A stretch of DNA of 64,000 bases, from positions 806,001 through 870,000 of the forward strand of contig NZ_CP088262.1 of the NCBI RefSeq assembly GCF_021117365.1, given 5' to 3'. The position numbers were made by a program, and so were the translations under genes. Source of the DNA: Nocardioides sp. cx-173 (lineage in GTDB: Bacteria > Actinomycetota > Actinomycetes > Propionibacteriales > Nocardioidaceae). The notes beneath the pieces were generated by a model. That model made no database searches. It saw only the letters and a program-made list of their open reading frames with translations, and was not told where the DNA came from. Below, piece by piece: positions 44,189 through 54,474 of this stretch (position 1 is its first letter; the number at the start of each line of letters is the position of its first letter).

Positions 44189-45127
44189 ATGTTGGATGCA
44201 CTTCTGGGGACGGGCAGTACGCAGGGCTTCCTGCTCAGACGCGATGCCGTGGCGCTCGGTATCGACGACAACGCCCTTGGTCGGCTGGTCCGGGTCGGCG
44301 AGCTCGTGCGCATTCGTCAGGGGGTGTACGCCCCACGACGGGAGTGGTCGACGACGTCGCGCCGGCAGCGGCACGGCGTACTGACCCGCGCCGTCCAGGC
44401 GCTGTACCGCGACCATGTCGTCGTGTCGCACACGTCCCAGGCGATCGCCGACGGCGCGCCCGATTGGGGCGTCGACCTCTCATCGGTCCACCTGACCCAC
44501 CTGAGTGGGGGTGGGCGTCGGAGCGCGGGCGTCGTTCACCATGAGGGCTCGCTGCGGGTTGTCGACGTGACCCGCTCCCGGGAGGGCTGGCGTACGACGC
44601 CGACCCGCACGGTCCTGGACTGCTGCAACCTCGTGGGCACGGAGGCGGGGCTCGTCCTCGCGAACTGGTATCTGCACGAAGGGCTTACCTCGGTCGACCA
44701 GCTCGAGGCGCGGTACGTCGAGATGCAGCGGTCACGGCGGATGCTCGCTGTTCGGCTCGTGCTCGGGCTGGCCAACGGACGAGTGGAGTCCGTCGGAGAG
44801 AGCCGTCTGCTGTATCTGATCTGGCGGGCCGGACTGCCGATGCCGATCGTGCAGTGGGAGGTCTGGGACGGCGATCGGCTGGTGGGGACTGTCGACTTCG
44901 CCTGGCCGGAGCTCGGGCTGATGGCGGAGTTCGACGGAAGGGTGAAGTACGGCCGGCTGTTGCGTCCGGGGCAGGACGCGGGCGACGCGGTCTTCGCCGA
45001 GAAGCGCCGGGAGGACGAGCTACGTGAGGTCACCGGGTGTCGGATGATCCGGCCGATCTGGGTTGATCTCGACCGACCCGACGCCACGGCGGAGCGCATC
45101 CGCCGCATGCTCAAGCGCGCGGCGTAG
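44189..45127 (+). CDS. AbiEi-like HTH protein with Vsr/DUF559-type nuclease domain
   Basis: 312 residues. The N-terminus (about 1-60) is a helix-turn-helix of the AbiEi/antitoxin-like type: GFLLRRDAVALGIDDNALGRLVR and GVYAPRREW. The C-terminal part looks like a Vsr/DUF559 PD-(D/E)XK nuclease: VGESRLLYLIWRAGLP, LVGTVDFAWPELGLMAEFDG and FAEKRREDELRE give the acidic/lysine set. No AbiEii toxin partner is adjacent. The gene uses more A/T-ended codons than its neighbours and is bracketed by two P-H-P repeats, which suggests transfer. The ATG at 44189 follows a GAGGG site. Confidence 0.75.
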   Translation: MLDALLGTGSTQGFLLRRDAVALGIDDNALGRLVRVGELVRIRQGVYAPRREWSTTSRRQRHGVLTRAVQALYRDHVVVSHTSQAIADGAPDWGVDLSSVHLTHLSGGGRRSAGVVHHEGSLRVVDVTRSREGWRTTPTRTVLDCCNLVGTEAGLVLANWYLHEGLTSVDQLEARYVEMQRSRRMLAVRLVLGLANGRVESVGESRLLYLIWRAGLPMPIVQWEVWDGDRLVGTVDFAWPELGLMAEFDGRVKYGRLLRPGQDAGDAVFAEKRREDELREVTGCRMIRPIWVDLDRPDATAERIRRMLKRAA

Positions 45128-45192
45128 CGCCGGCGAGCCCCGGGCGGCCACCGGCATTGGGGTCCTCCGCCGTTCACTCCTGTGACACCACC

Positions 45193-45266
45193 GGTGCCAA
45201 TCTCCCGGCTCCCGTACGAAGCTTCGTGGGGGAGGCGTGAGATTCACCGGGTGCCCGGTGAATCTC
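45193..45266. repeat. P-H-P palindromic repeat, copy 3 (H and right P)
   Basis: H runs from about 45207 to 45236 (GGCTCCCGTACGAAGCTTCG then GGGGGAGGC) and is followed by P, GAGATTCACCGGG … CCCGGTGAATCTC (45239-45266). A remnant of a left P (CCGGTGCCAATCTC) precedes it from about 45191. It lies at the right side of the AbiEi-like gene. Confidence 0.78.
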
Positions 45267-45299
45267 CTCCCAACTCCGCGCCCGCGCGCCGCAGAGACG

Positions 45300-45336
45300 C
45301 GGGAGCCCGGCCACCACGAGGGCGACCGGGCTCCCG
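45300..45336 (-). terminator. Terminator hairpin of the sugar importer operon
   Basis: CGGGAGCCCGG and CCGGGCTCCCG form an 11-bp perfect stem with a 15-base loop, 25 bases after the stop of the ATPase gene on the minus strand. As usual at this GC content, there is no U tract. Confidence 0.65.
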
Positions 45337-45360
45337 GGTCGGGTGCGAGGGGCGAGGGGG

Positions 45361-46632
<1,272 letters not shown>

Positions 46633-46636
46633 GAGC

Positions 46637-47476
46637 TCAACCCTTCACTGCGCCGGAGGTCAGACCGGCGACGATCTTGCGCTGGAAAATCAGGACGATG
46701 ATGATGATCGGGACCGTGGAGATGACGGCGCCCGCGGCCAGCAGCGAGGCCGGCCGGTTGAACGGATCGGCTCCCACGAAGAAGGACAGCGCCGCCGGGA
46801 TCGGGCGGGCGTTCTCCGTCGAGGTGAGCGAGATGCCGAACACGAAGTCGTTCCAGGCGAAGAAGAACGTCAGGATCGCGGCGGTGAAGACACCGGGCGC
46901 CGCGAGCGGGACGATCACCTTCCGGAACGCCTGCCACGACGTGGCGCCGTCGACCTGGGCGGCCTGCTCGAGCTCCCACGGGATCTCCCGGAAGAACGCG
47001 GACAGGGTCCAGATCGCCAGCGGCAGCGTGAAGGACATGTAGGGGATGATCAGTCCCGGCCAGGTGTCGTAGAGGCCGAAGGTGCGCCACATGTCGAACA
47101 GCGGGCCGACCAGCGAGACCACCGGGAACATCGCGATGGCCAAGGCCATCGTCAGCACGAGCTTCTTGCCCTTGAACTCCAGGCGGGCGATCGCGTAGGC
47201 GGCCAGCGTCGCGATGATCACCGACAGCACCGTGGCGATCAGGCTGATGCCGATCGAGTTGAGGATCGCCCGACGGAACTGGGCGTACTCGTCACCGGTG
47301 AGCAGGTCCTTATAGTTCTGCCAGCCGGCGCTGTCGCCGTCGGCCGGGAAGAACCCCGGGCTGCCGTTGGTGATCGCTTCCTGCGACTTGAAGGACAGCG
47401 AGATGATCCAGGCGACCGGCAGCAGGCACCACAGGAGGATGAGCAGACAGCCGATGGCGGTTCCGAGCTTTCTCAT
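46637..47476 (-). CDS. sugB: Sugar ABC importer permease SugB-like
   Basis: 279 residues, six membrane spans, MalG-like. The EAA loop QVDGATSWQAFRKVIVPLAAPG docks on the ATPase. GGAGG lies 9 bases before the ATG. It is four bases from sugC and five from the upstream permease gene. With SugA-like it forms the membrane pore. Confidence 0.85.
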   Translation of the reverse strand: MRKLGTAIGCLLILLWCLLPVAWIISLSFKSQEAITNGSPGFFPADGDSAGWQNYKDLLTGDEYAQFRRAILNSIGISLIATVLSVIIATLAAYAIARLEFKGKKLVLTMALAIAMFPVVSLVGPLFDMWRTFGLYDTWPGLIIPYMSFTLPLAIWTLSAFFREIPWELEQAAQVDGATSWQAFRKVIVPLAAPGVFTAAILTFFFAWNDFVFGISLTSTENARPIPAALSFFVGADPFNRPASLLAAGAVISTVPIIIIVLIFQRKIVAGLTSGAVKG

Positions 47477-47480
47477 GCCC

Positions 47481-48431
47481 TCATCCCTCCTGCCGCGCCG
47501 CGGCGAGGTCGACCCGGAACAGCTTGACGATCAGGAACGCGATGAGCAGCACCGAGAGGAACAGCAGCACCGACAGCGCCGAGCCGATCCCGAGCTGGAA
47601 CTGCTCGATGGTCTGGCGATAGGTGAGGAACGAGATCGACTCGGTGTTCACCGCTCCCGCCGTCATCACGAAGATGTTGTCGAAGATCCGGTAGGCGTCG
47701 AGCGCCCGGAACAGCACCGCGACCATGATCGCCGCACGCATGTTGGGCAGGATCACCTTCCACAGCCGCTGCCACCACGTGGCGCCGTCGACCTTGGCGG
47801 CCTCGATCATGTCCTCGGAGACCTGGGCCAGGCCGGCCAGGAGCAGCAGCGACATGAAGGGCGTGGTCTTCCAGATCTCCGAGACCATGATCGCGATGAC
47901 CGCCGGTGTGGTCTCACCGAACCAGTTGAAGGTGGCGTCCAAGCCCGGGATCCAGGAGTTGACGAAGCCGTTCTGGTAGCTGAACGCGAACTGCCAGGCG
48001 AAGCCCGAGACCACCGTGATGATGCCGTAGGGGATCAGGATCGAGGTGCGGATGACCCCGCGGGCGAAGATCACCCGGTGCATCACCATCGCGAAGATGA
48101 AGCCGATCACGAGCTCGACGGCCACCGTGACGACCATGTAGAGGACCGTGATCCCCGTGACCTTCCAGAAGAGCGGGTCGGTGAGGGCGGTGAGGTAGTT
48201 GCTCAGCCCCACGAACTCCTTGTCCTCGGGGGCCGTCAGCGAGTAGTTGTACAACGACAGGTAGAGCGCCCGGAGCATCGGGAACGCGGTGACGATGAGC
48301 ATCACGACGATCGCGGGCGCCACCAGCTTGCGGCCGAGGGAGTTCTCGGCCCGGGCCCGCTGGTTGTCCGGCGGCGTCGTCGTGTCCGGCCTGGCCTTCT
48401 CGCCGGCCGTGGCGACGTAGGAGGTGGTCAC
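47481..48431 (-). CDS. sugA: Sugar ABC importer permease SugA-like
   Basis: 316 residues, MalF-like, six membrane spans after a cytoplasmic N-terminus of about 35 residues. The EAA loop is KVDGATWWQRLWKVILPNMR. The GTG start overlaps the binding-protein stop in GTGA. The first periplasmic loop is short, unlike enterobacterial MalF, as in SugA of mycobacteria. Confidence 0.85.
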   Translation of the reverse strand: MTTSYVATAGEKARPDTTTPPDNQRARAENSLGRKLVAPAIVVMLIVTAFPMLRALYLSLYNYSLTAPEDKEFVGLSNYLTALTDPLFWKVTGITVLYMVVTVAVELVIGFIFAMVMHRVIFARGVIRTSILIPYGIITVVSGFAWQFAFSYQNGFVNSWIPGLDATFNWFGETTPAVIAIMVSEIWKTTPFMSLLLLAGLAQVSEDMIEAAKVDGATWWQRLWKVILPNMRAAIMVAVLFRALDAYRIFDNIFVMTAGAVNTESISFLTYRQTIEQFQLGIGSALSVLLFLSVLLIAFLIVKLFRVDLAAARQEG

Positions 48432-49762
48432 AGCAGGGCCTTCCCTTCGAGGACGTCCTTGAGGAACCGCGCCGACTCACGGGGCGTGGACTCGGGGTCG
48501 ACGGACCGGGGCGAGTGCCAGACGCTCTGCAGCGCCGCCGAGATGGTGGCGTAGTAGGAGCTCTTCGGTCGCGGCCCACCGGAGTCGACGCTCTGGCTGA
48601 ACAGCTCGAGCAGGTCGGCGGGGTAGGCCTCGGTCAGCTCCTTGGCGTCGTACGCCGACTGGCGAGCGGGCATCAGGCCCGACTCCACGGCGAGCGCGAC
48701 CTGGGACTCGCTGGTCGTCACGCACTCGGCCGCCTCCAGGGCGAAGTCCGGGTGCTTGGAGAACGCGCCGACGCCGATGTCGATCCCGCCGATGGGGGGC
48801 TTGGACTCCTCGCCCTCCACCGTCTCGGGGTAGCGCGCCCAGCCCAGGTCGTCGAACTGCTCCTGGGTCAGGCCTCCGGTGTCGACCAGCGTCTTGTAGT
48901 TCTGGTAGACGAAGGTCCAGTTGACCATGAACTCCCCGGGGCCCTCGAACATCAGCCCGAGGCTGGTGCCCTCGTTGGAGGTCGTCAGGTCGGGCTGCGC
49001 GGCCTTGGAGTCCGCGAGCTTCTCGATGACCGCCGCCGCGGCCTTGCCGGCCTCGGAGTCGATGTCGACCGAGGCGTCCTTGCCGGCCTCGTTGTTGCTG
49101 ATGATGTCGCCGCCCGCGCCCTGGATCAGGGCGTTGATCCACACGACGTAGGCCTCGTACTTGTTGGCCTGGACGCCGACCGTGCCGCCGTTCTCGGCGG
49201 CGGCGTCGATGACCTGGTCCCAGGTGACCGGCTGGCTCATGTCGAGACCGGCGGCCTCGGCGAGCGACTTGCGGTACCAGAGGACCTGGGTGTTGGCCCA
49301 CTGCGGGAAGGCGTAGACGCCGTCGTCCCACTTGACGGTCTCCGCCGCGCCCTCGAGCACGTCCTCGTCGGTCGCGGTGGCCGCGCTCTCCTCGGGGAGC
49401 TTCTCGAGCCAGTTGGCGTTGGCGAACTCCGCCACGAAGACCGGGTCGAGGCTCATCAGGTCGGTCGAGGAGTCCTCGGCCGCGAGGCGACGGGCCAGCT
49501 GGGTGCGCTGGTCGGTGGCGCCCGAGGGCAGCAGCTGCACCTCGATGTCGTACTCGTCGGTGCTGCACTGCTCGGCCAGCTTCGTCAGCGTCGGGACGCC
49601 GTCGGGGTTGACGTACCAGTTGAGCGTCGGCTTGCCGGAGTCGCCGGAGCACCCCGCGAGGAGACCGCTGGCCAAGGTGGCGGCAGCGAGGACCGCGATG
49701 CCGCGGCGACGTCGCCGTCCCCCACCTCTGCGATCTCTCGGTGGTGCGGATGCGAACGTCAT
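48428..49762 (-). CDS. lpqY: Trehalose-binding lipoprotein, LpqY-like
   Basis: 444 residues. A twin-arginine-like basic start, a hydrophobic segment and lipobox LLAGC (Cys at about 38). The region DQRTQLARRLAAEDSSTDLM followed by LDPVFVAEFANANWLEKL is close in kind to mycobacterial LpqY, the receptor that captures trehalose released at the cell surface. Together with SugA, SugB and SugC it makes a complete importer in the same gene order. GGGAGGGG lies 5 bases before the ATG. Maltose-type ligands cannot be excluded. Confidence 0.82.
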   Translation of the reverse strand: MTFASAPPRDRRGGGRRRRRGIAVLAAATLASGLLAGCSGDSGKPTLNWYVNPDGVPTLTKLAEQCSTDEYDIEVQLLPSGATDQRTQLARRLAAEDSSTDLMSLDPVFVAEFANANWLEKLPEESAATATDEDVLEGAAETVKWDDGVYAFPQWANTQVLWYRKSLAEAAGLDMSQPVTWDQVIDAAAENGGTVGVQANKYEAYVVWINALIQGAGGDIISNNEAGKDASVDIDSEAGKAAAAVIEKLADSKAAQPDLTTSNEGTSLGLMFEGPGEFMVNWTFVYQNYKTLVDTGGLTQEQFDDLGWARYPETVEGEESKPPIGGIDIGVGAFSKHPDFALEAAECVTTSESQVALAVESGLMPARQSAYDAKELTEAYPADLLELFSQSVDSGGPRPKSSYYATISAALQSVWHSPRSVDPESTPRESARFLKDVLEGKALL

Positions 49763-49847
49763 GCGGCCCCTCCCGAATCATGTGGCTGTGCTCACATGGT
49801 CTAGTTCTGACCGACGTTTGTCCACTGCCCACACGGGCGTGGCGGGC

Positions 49848-50780
49848 TCAGGCTCGGTCGGCGGTTCGCCGGATCCCGGCGGCGAAGGTCTCGAAGAGGT
49901 CACGCGGGAGGTCGTGGCCCATTCCGTCGATGAGCAGGAGCTCGGCGCCGGGGACGGCGGCCGCGGTGGCGCGCCCTCCGGACACGTGCACCATCCGGTC
50001 GGCGAGGCCGTGCACCACGAGCGTCGGCACCCGCACCGACTTCAGGCGCGGGCCGCGGTTGGGCTGGTTGAGGATGGCCAGCATCTGGCGCAGCACGCCC
50101 TCGGGGGTGACGCCGCGGTCGTAGGTCTCCTCGGCCCGGGCGCGCACCTCCTCGTCGCTCTGCGGGAAGCCGGGGGAGCCGATCAGCTTCCACAGCGCCG
50201 CACTGGCCTTGACGTAGGCCTCGCGTCCCGCGCCACGGTTGGCGAGCAGCGACGGCAGCAGGCTGGGGTGCTGCCAGCCGACGGTGCGCTTGCCGGTGGT
50301 CGACATGATGCTGGTCAGGCTGCGCACCCGTGCCGGCTTCACGATCGCCATCGTCTGCACGATCATCCCGCCCATCGAGACGCCGGCGACGTGCGCGGAC
50401 TCCACGCCGAGGTGGTCGAGCAGTCCGAAGGCGTCCTCCGCCAGGTCGTCCAGCGTGTACGGCGGTCGGCTGCGGGCACCCGCGAACGCGCGTACCAGTG
50501 CCGCGCGGCCCACGCGCCCGCCGACCCGGCTGGACCGCCCGGTGTCGCGGTTGTCGTAGCGGATGACGTAGAAGCCGCGCGCGGCGAGCATCGAGCAGAG
50601 CTCGGGGTCCCACCACGTCATCGGGCCGCCCAGGCCCATCACCAGCAGCAGCGGCTCGTCGTCGGGGTCGCCGAAGGTCTGGTAGCAGAGCTCGACGCCC
50701 TTGCCCACGGGGGCGAACAGCTCCCCGGACACGGCGACATCGGGGACGTCCGGGGTCTTGCGGCGGGGTCGAGAGGACAT
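49848..50780 (-). CDS. Alpha/beta-fold hydrolase
   Basis: 310 residues. The nucleophile elbow is GVSMGGM (serine near residue 130), the oxyanion region VMGLGGPMTWWDPE, the strand IRYDNRDTGRSS, and the catalytic histidine in GMGHDLPRDL with an acid in HGLADRMV. A TGL/epoxide-hydrolase-like branch; substrate unknown. The ATG at 50780 is preferred: GAGACT lies 6 bases upstream, the same -10-like spacing as other genes here, and the GTG six codons before it has no signal. Confidence 0.83.
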   Translation of the reverse strand: MSSRPRRKTPDVPDVAVSGELFAPVGKGVELCYQTFGDPDDEPLLLVMGLGGPMTWWDPELCSMLAARGFYVIRYDNRDTGRSSRVGGRVGRAALVRAFAGARSRPPYTLDDLAEDAFGLLDHLGVESAHVAGVSMGGMIVQTMAIVKPARVRSLTSIMSTTGKRTVGWQHPSLLPSLLANRGAGREAYVKASAALWKLIGSPGFPQSDEEVRARAEETYDRGVTPEGVLRQMLAILNQPNRGPRLKSVRVPTLVVHGLADRMVHVSGGRATAAAVPGAELLLIDGMGHDLPRDLFETFAAGIRRTADRA

Positions 50781-50869
50781 GACGGAAGTCTCTCGCACCC
50801 GACCCGACCTGTCGTCGAACGGGGCCAGGTTGCCGGCCGGAATCGTTACCTGCGCGTAACGTGACCCGG

Positions 50870-51706
50870 GTGAGCACCCCGACCCTCGCGGCCTTCCTGC
50901 TGCCGGAGGGCTTCGCCCGCCCGGCCCTGGCGACGGTCGTGCGCGAGGGCAGCGTGCTCGGCGAGGCCGGGCGCTACATGCTGCGTACGGCGGGCGACCG
51001 GCGTGCCCGCCGCAGCGCGCCGTACACCGGGCGGACCCGTCCGCGCGCCGCGGACCCCGTGGTGCTGGTGCCCGGGTTCCTGGCCGGCGACGCGTCGCTC
51101 GCGCTGATGGCGCGCACCCTGCGGGGAGAGGGCTTCCGGACCTATCGCTCCCACATCCGGGCCAACGTCGGCTGCACCCTGGACGCCGCCGATCAGCTGG
51201 AGGAGCGGCTGGAGTCCATCGTGATCCGGCGCGGCACCCGGGTCCAGATCGTCGGGCACAGTCTGGGCGGGATGCTCGCGCGCGGGATCGCCGTACGCCG
51301 CCCCGACCTGGTCGCCGGCATCGTCACGCTCGGCAGCCCGATGCTGGCGCCCGGCGCGCACCACCGGGTGCTCACGGCGAGCGTGGACGTGCTGGTGCGG
51401 CTGAGCCGGGCCGGCCTCCCCGGGCTGATGGCGGAGGAGTGCGTCGCCGGCGGCTGCGCGCGCCAGAGCTTCGACGAGAGCCAGGAGCCGATGCCGGCGA
51501 ACGTCGGGTTCACCGCGGTCTTCTCCAAGCGCGACGGGATCGTCGACTGGCGCGCGTGCGCCCCGGCCGCCGCGCACGCCATCGAGGTCACCGCCTCGCA
51601 CGTCGGCATGGCGCTCGACCCCCGGGTCATCGACCACGTGGCGGCGTCGCTGCGACGCCACGCGCTCGACTCAGTGGTCGAAGTCGATCGAGGAGTAACT
51701 GCGTAG
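50870..51706 (+). CDS. Alpha/beta hydrolase, lipase/esterase-like
   Basis: 278 residues. [17 protein letters not shown] is the oxyanion strand-loop, [11 protein letters not shown] holds the nucleophile serine (near 130), and a histidine is in ASHVGMALD at the C-terminus, with an acid in SKRDGIVDW. This is a PGAP1/LipA-like esterase pattern; the substrate is unknown. TAACGT ends 7 bases before the GTG at 50870 (leaderless), which I prefer to the GTG 9 bases earlier. The last 36 bases overlap the convergent glpX gene. Confidence 0.82.
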   Translation: MSTPTLAAFLLPEGFARPALATVVREGSVLGEAGRYMLRTAGDRRARRSAPYTGRTRPRAADPVVLVPGFLAGDASLALMARTLRGEGFRTYRSHIRANVGCTLDAADQLEERLESIVIRRGTRVQIVGHSLGGMLARGIAVRRPDLVAGIVTLGSPMLAPGAHHRVLTASVDVLVRLSRAGLPGLMAEECVAGGCARQSFDESQEPMPANVGFTAVFSKRDGIVDWRACAPAAAHAIEVTASHVGMALDPRVIDHVAASLRRHALDSVVEVDRGVTA

Positions 51707-52687
51707 CTTCTGCAGGCGGTGCTCGGAGGTGATCGAGCGGATCGTGCCGCTGCGCGAGCGCATGACCAGCGAGTGCGTGGTGGCACCGCCGCCGGCGTAG
51801 CGGACGCCGCGCATCAGGTCGCCGTCGGTGATGCCGGTCGCGACGAAGAAGCAGTCGTCGCCGGTCACCAGGTCGTCGGTGGACAGCACGAAGTCGGGGT
51901 CGAGGTTGTGGCCGGCGTCGAGGGCGCGCTGGCGCTCGGCGTCGTCCTGGGGCCACAGCTGGCCCTGGATCACGCCGCCCATGCACTTCATCGCGCAGGC
52001 GGTGATGATCGCCTCGGGGGTGCCGCCGACGCCGAGGAGCAGGTCGACGCCGCTGTCGGGGCGGGCGGCCGAGATCGCGCCGGCCACGTCGCCGTCGACG
52101 ATGAACTTGATCCGCGCGCCGGTGGCGCGGATCTCCTCCGCGAGCCGCTCGTGGCGGGGCCGGTCCAGGAGCACGACGGTCACGTCCTCGGCCTTGCCGC
52201 CCTTGGCCTTCGCGACCTGGTGGATGTTCTCCGCGACCGGGTAGCGGATGTCCACGACGTCGGCCGCCTCGGGGCCGGTGGCCAGCTTGTCCATGTAGAA
52301 GACCGCCGACGGGTCGTACATCGAGCCACGGGGCGACACCGCGAGCACCGCGACCGCGTTGCTCATGCCCTTGGCGGTGAGCGTCGTGCCGTCGATCGGG
52401 TCGACGGCGACGTCGCAGTCCGGCCCGGTGCCGTCGCCGACCTGCTCGCCGTTGTAGAGCATGGGCGCGTTGTCCTTCTCGCCCTCCCCGATCACGACGG
52501 TGCCGTTCATCCCGATCGTCGAGATCATCACCCGCATCGCGTTGACGGCCACGCCGTCGGCGCCGTTCTTGTCCCCGCGGCCCACCCAGCGCCCGGCCGC
52601 CATGGCCGCCGCCTCGGTGACGCGCACCAGCTCCAGCGCGAGGTTGCGGTCGGGAGACTGGGGGGCGACGTCGAGGGAGGGATCCAT
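51671..52687 (-). CDS. glpX: Fructose-1,6-bisphosphatase class II
   Basis: 338 residues. Metal-binding acidic clusters of the class II family are seen in [18 protein letters not shown] and [17 protein letters not shown] (within about 75-110). It dephosphorylates fructose-1,6-bisphosphate in gluconeogenesis, and is the only such enzyme in many Actinobacteria. In mycobacteria glpX lies beside fumC; here the two are 21 kb apart. The ATG follows TACCAT by 6 bases (leaderless), so it need not depend on the mod operon upstream. Confidence 0.93.
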   Translation of the reverse strand: MDPSLDVAPQSPDRNLALELVRVTEAAAMAAGRWVGRGDKNGADGVAVNAMRVMISTIGMNGTVVIGEGEKDNAPMLYNGEQVGDGTGPDCDVAVDPIDGTTLTAKGMSNAVAVLAVSPRGSMYDPSAVFYMDKLATGPEAADVVDIRYPVAENIHQVAKAKGGKAEDVTVVLLDRPRHERLAEEIRATGARIKFIVDGDVAGAISAARPDSGVDLLLGVGGTPEAIITACAMKCMGGVIQGQLWPQDDAERQRALDAGHNLDPDFVLSTDDLVTGDDCFFVATGITDGDLMRGVRYAGGGATTHSLVMRSRSGTIRSITSEHRLQKLRSYSSIDFDH

Positions 52688-52708
52688 GAGCGCATGGTAT
52701 CGGTGCGA

Positions 52709-53692
52709 TCAGGGTGCGCCGTACGTCTGCACGGCGGTCTCCTTCACCGAGAGCCAGACCTCGCGGCCCGGAAGCAGATCGAGCTCGCCCACGGCGGCGG
52801 GCGTGACGTCGGCGAGCAGGTCGGTGTCGGCCGAGACCAGCAGCCGTACGGCGTCGCCGTGCGGCGCCGCGCTGACGACCGCTCCTCGCCACCGGTGCCG
52901 CGCGGAACCCTCCGGCCTGAGCAGCGAGACCGTCACCGCGCGCGGGCTGAACGAGCGGAACGTGTCGCCCTCGCGCAGCACGTTGAGCCCGACCAGGCGG
53001 GCGACGTGGTCGGTGCGCGGGTGGGCGGCGACCTCGCCCGGCGTGCCGTCCTGCGCCACCCGGCCCTCGTCGAGCACCAGCACGCGGTCGGCGAGGGTGA
53101 GGGCGTCGATGGCGTCGTGGGTGACCAGCAGCGCGACGCCGTCGTAGCCGGCGAGGTGGCGGGCCAGCTCCACCCGCAGGGCCGACGCGACACCGACGTC
53201 GAGTCCTGCGAACGGCTCGTCGAGCAGGAGCAGCGCCGGGTCGGTCGCGAGCGCGCGGGCGATCGCCACCCGCTGCGCCTGCCCGCCCGACAGCTGCCCC
53301 GGCCGGCGTGCCGCCAGGTCCGCGACGCCGAGACGGTCGAGCCAGCCCTGGGCGGTGGCCTCGGCGGCGGCGCGGCGGGCGCCTCGCGAGCGGGGGCCGA
53401 AGGCGACGTTCGCGAGCGCGGAGAGGTGGGGGAAGAGCGACTGGTCCTGGAAGACGAAGCCCAGATGGCGCTCGCGGACCAGCCGGGCCGGGTCCGTCCA
53501 GCTCTCGCCGGCCACGGTGACCGAGCCGGTCATCTCGACCAGCCCGGCCAGCGCCCGCAGCAGGGTGGTCTTGCCGGCGCCGTTGGGGCCGATCACGGCC
53601 ACGACCGAGCCGGGCTCCGCGGCGAGCGACGCCTCCAGCCGGCCGGGGACGTGGATCCGCGCCTGCAGGCCGCTCACGGGGTGGTCAGCCAT
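52709..53692 (-). CDS. modC: Molybdate ABC transporter ATP-binding protein
   Basis: 327 residues. Walker A GPNGAGKTT, signature LSGGQAQR and Walker B LLLDEPFAGLD are intact. The C-terminal TOBE (Mop-like) domain, about 265-327, VSADTDLLADVTPAAVGELD, binds oxyanion. It drives import of molybdate (or tungstate) with ModA and ModB. Its start lies inside the end of modB (19-base overlap). Confidence 0.9.
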   Translation of the reverse strand: MADHPVSGLQARIHVPGRLEASLAAEPGSVVAVIGPNGAGKTTLLRALAGLVEMTGSVTVAGESWTDPARLVRERHLGFVFQDQSLFPHLSALANVAFGPRSRGARRAAAEATAQGWLDRLGVADLAARRPGQLSGGQAQRVAIARALATDPALLLLDEPFAGLDVGVASALRVELARHLAGYDGVALLVTHDAIDALTLADRVLVLDEGRVAQDGTPGEVAAHPRTDHVARLVGLNVLREGDTFRSFSPRAVTVSLLRPEGSARHRWRGAVVSAAPHGDAVRLLVSADTDLLADVTPAAVGELDLLPGREVWLSVKETAVQTYGAP

Positions 53693-54474
53693 CGGTTGCG
53701 CAGGGCCGCCAGGATCGCCACGGAGGCGACCAGCAGGATCATGCTGAGGGTGCGGGCGACCTCGGGGTCGCCCTGGAGGGTCGTGTAGATCAGCGAGGGC
53801 ATGGTCTGCGTGGTGCCGGGGTAGTTGCCCGCGAAGGTGATCGTGGCCCCGAACTCCCCGAGCGAGCGCGCCCACGCCAGCACCGCTCCGGCCAGGACCC
53901 CCGGCATCGCGAGCGGCAGCGTCACCCGGCGGAACGTCGTCCAGCGGGTGGCGCCCAGGGTGGCCGCCACGACGTCGTAGCGCTCGCCGGCGCTGCGCAT
54001 CGCCCCCTCGACGCTGAGCACGTAGAAGGGCATCGACACGAAGGTGTGCGCGATGACCACCGCCGGGGTCGTGTACGGCAGCGAGACCCCGCCCTCGCGC
54101 AGCAGCGGGCCGAGGAGCCCGCCGCGGCCCAGTGCCGTCACGAGCGCCACGCCGGCGACGACCGGCGGCAGCACGAGCGGGACGGTGACCGCCGCACGCA
54201 GCAGGGCGCGACCGCGGAAGTCGACCCGGGCCAGCAGCCAGGCCAGCGGGGTGCCGAGGACCAGGCAGGCCACGACCGTCGCGCCGGAGGCGACGGCGGT
54301 GAGGCGCAGCGCCTCCCGCACCTCCTGGCTGCGCAGCCGGTCGAGGAACGTGCCCCATGGCGTGTCCAGCACCAGGCTGACCAGGGGCAGCACCAGCAGC
54401 GCGGCGGCGAGCGCGGCCGGCACGAGCAGGACCAGGGGAGGCCGCCCGAGGCCACGGCCGGAGGCGTCGGTCAC
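53674..54474 (-). CDS. modB: Molybdate ABC transporter permease
   Basis: 266 residues, five to six membrane spans. The EAA loop is VVAATLGATRWTTFRRVTLP and the family stretch LGEFGATITFAGNYPGTTQT follows. The GTG start overlaps the modA stop in GTGA. It is the channel dimer of the ModABC importer. Confidence 0.9.
   Translation of the reverse strand: MTDASGRGLGRPPLVLLVPAALAAALLVLPLVSLVLDTPWGTFLDRLRSQEVREALRLTAVASGATVVACLVLGTPLAWLLARVDFRGRALLRAAVTVPLVLPPVVAGVALVTALGRGGLLGPLLREGGVSLPYTTPAVVIAHTFVSMPFYVLSVEGAMRSAGERYDVVAATLGATRWTTFRRVTLPLAMPGVLAGAVLAWARSLGEFGATITFAGNYPGTTQTMPSLIYTTLQGDPEVARTLSMILLVASVAILAALRNRWLTTP

Noticed and set aside
44189-45127. Full AbiE type IV toxin-antitoxin system
   Set aside because: Only an AbiEi-like N-terminal domain is present; no AbiEii nucleotidyltransferase lies on either side.
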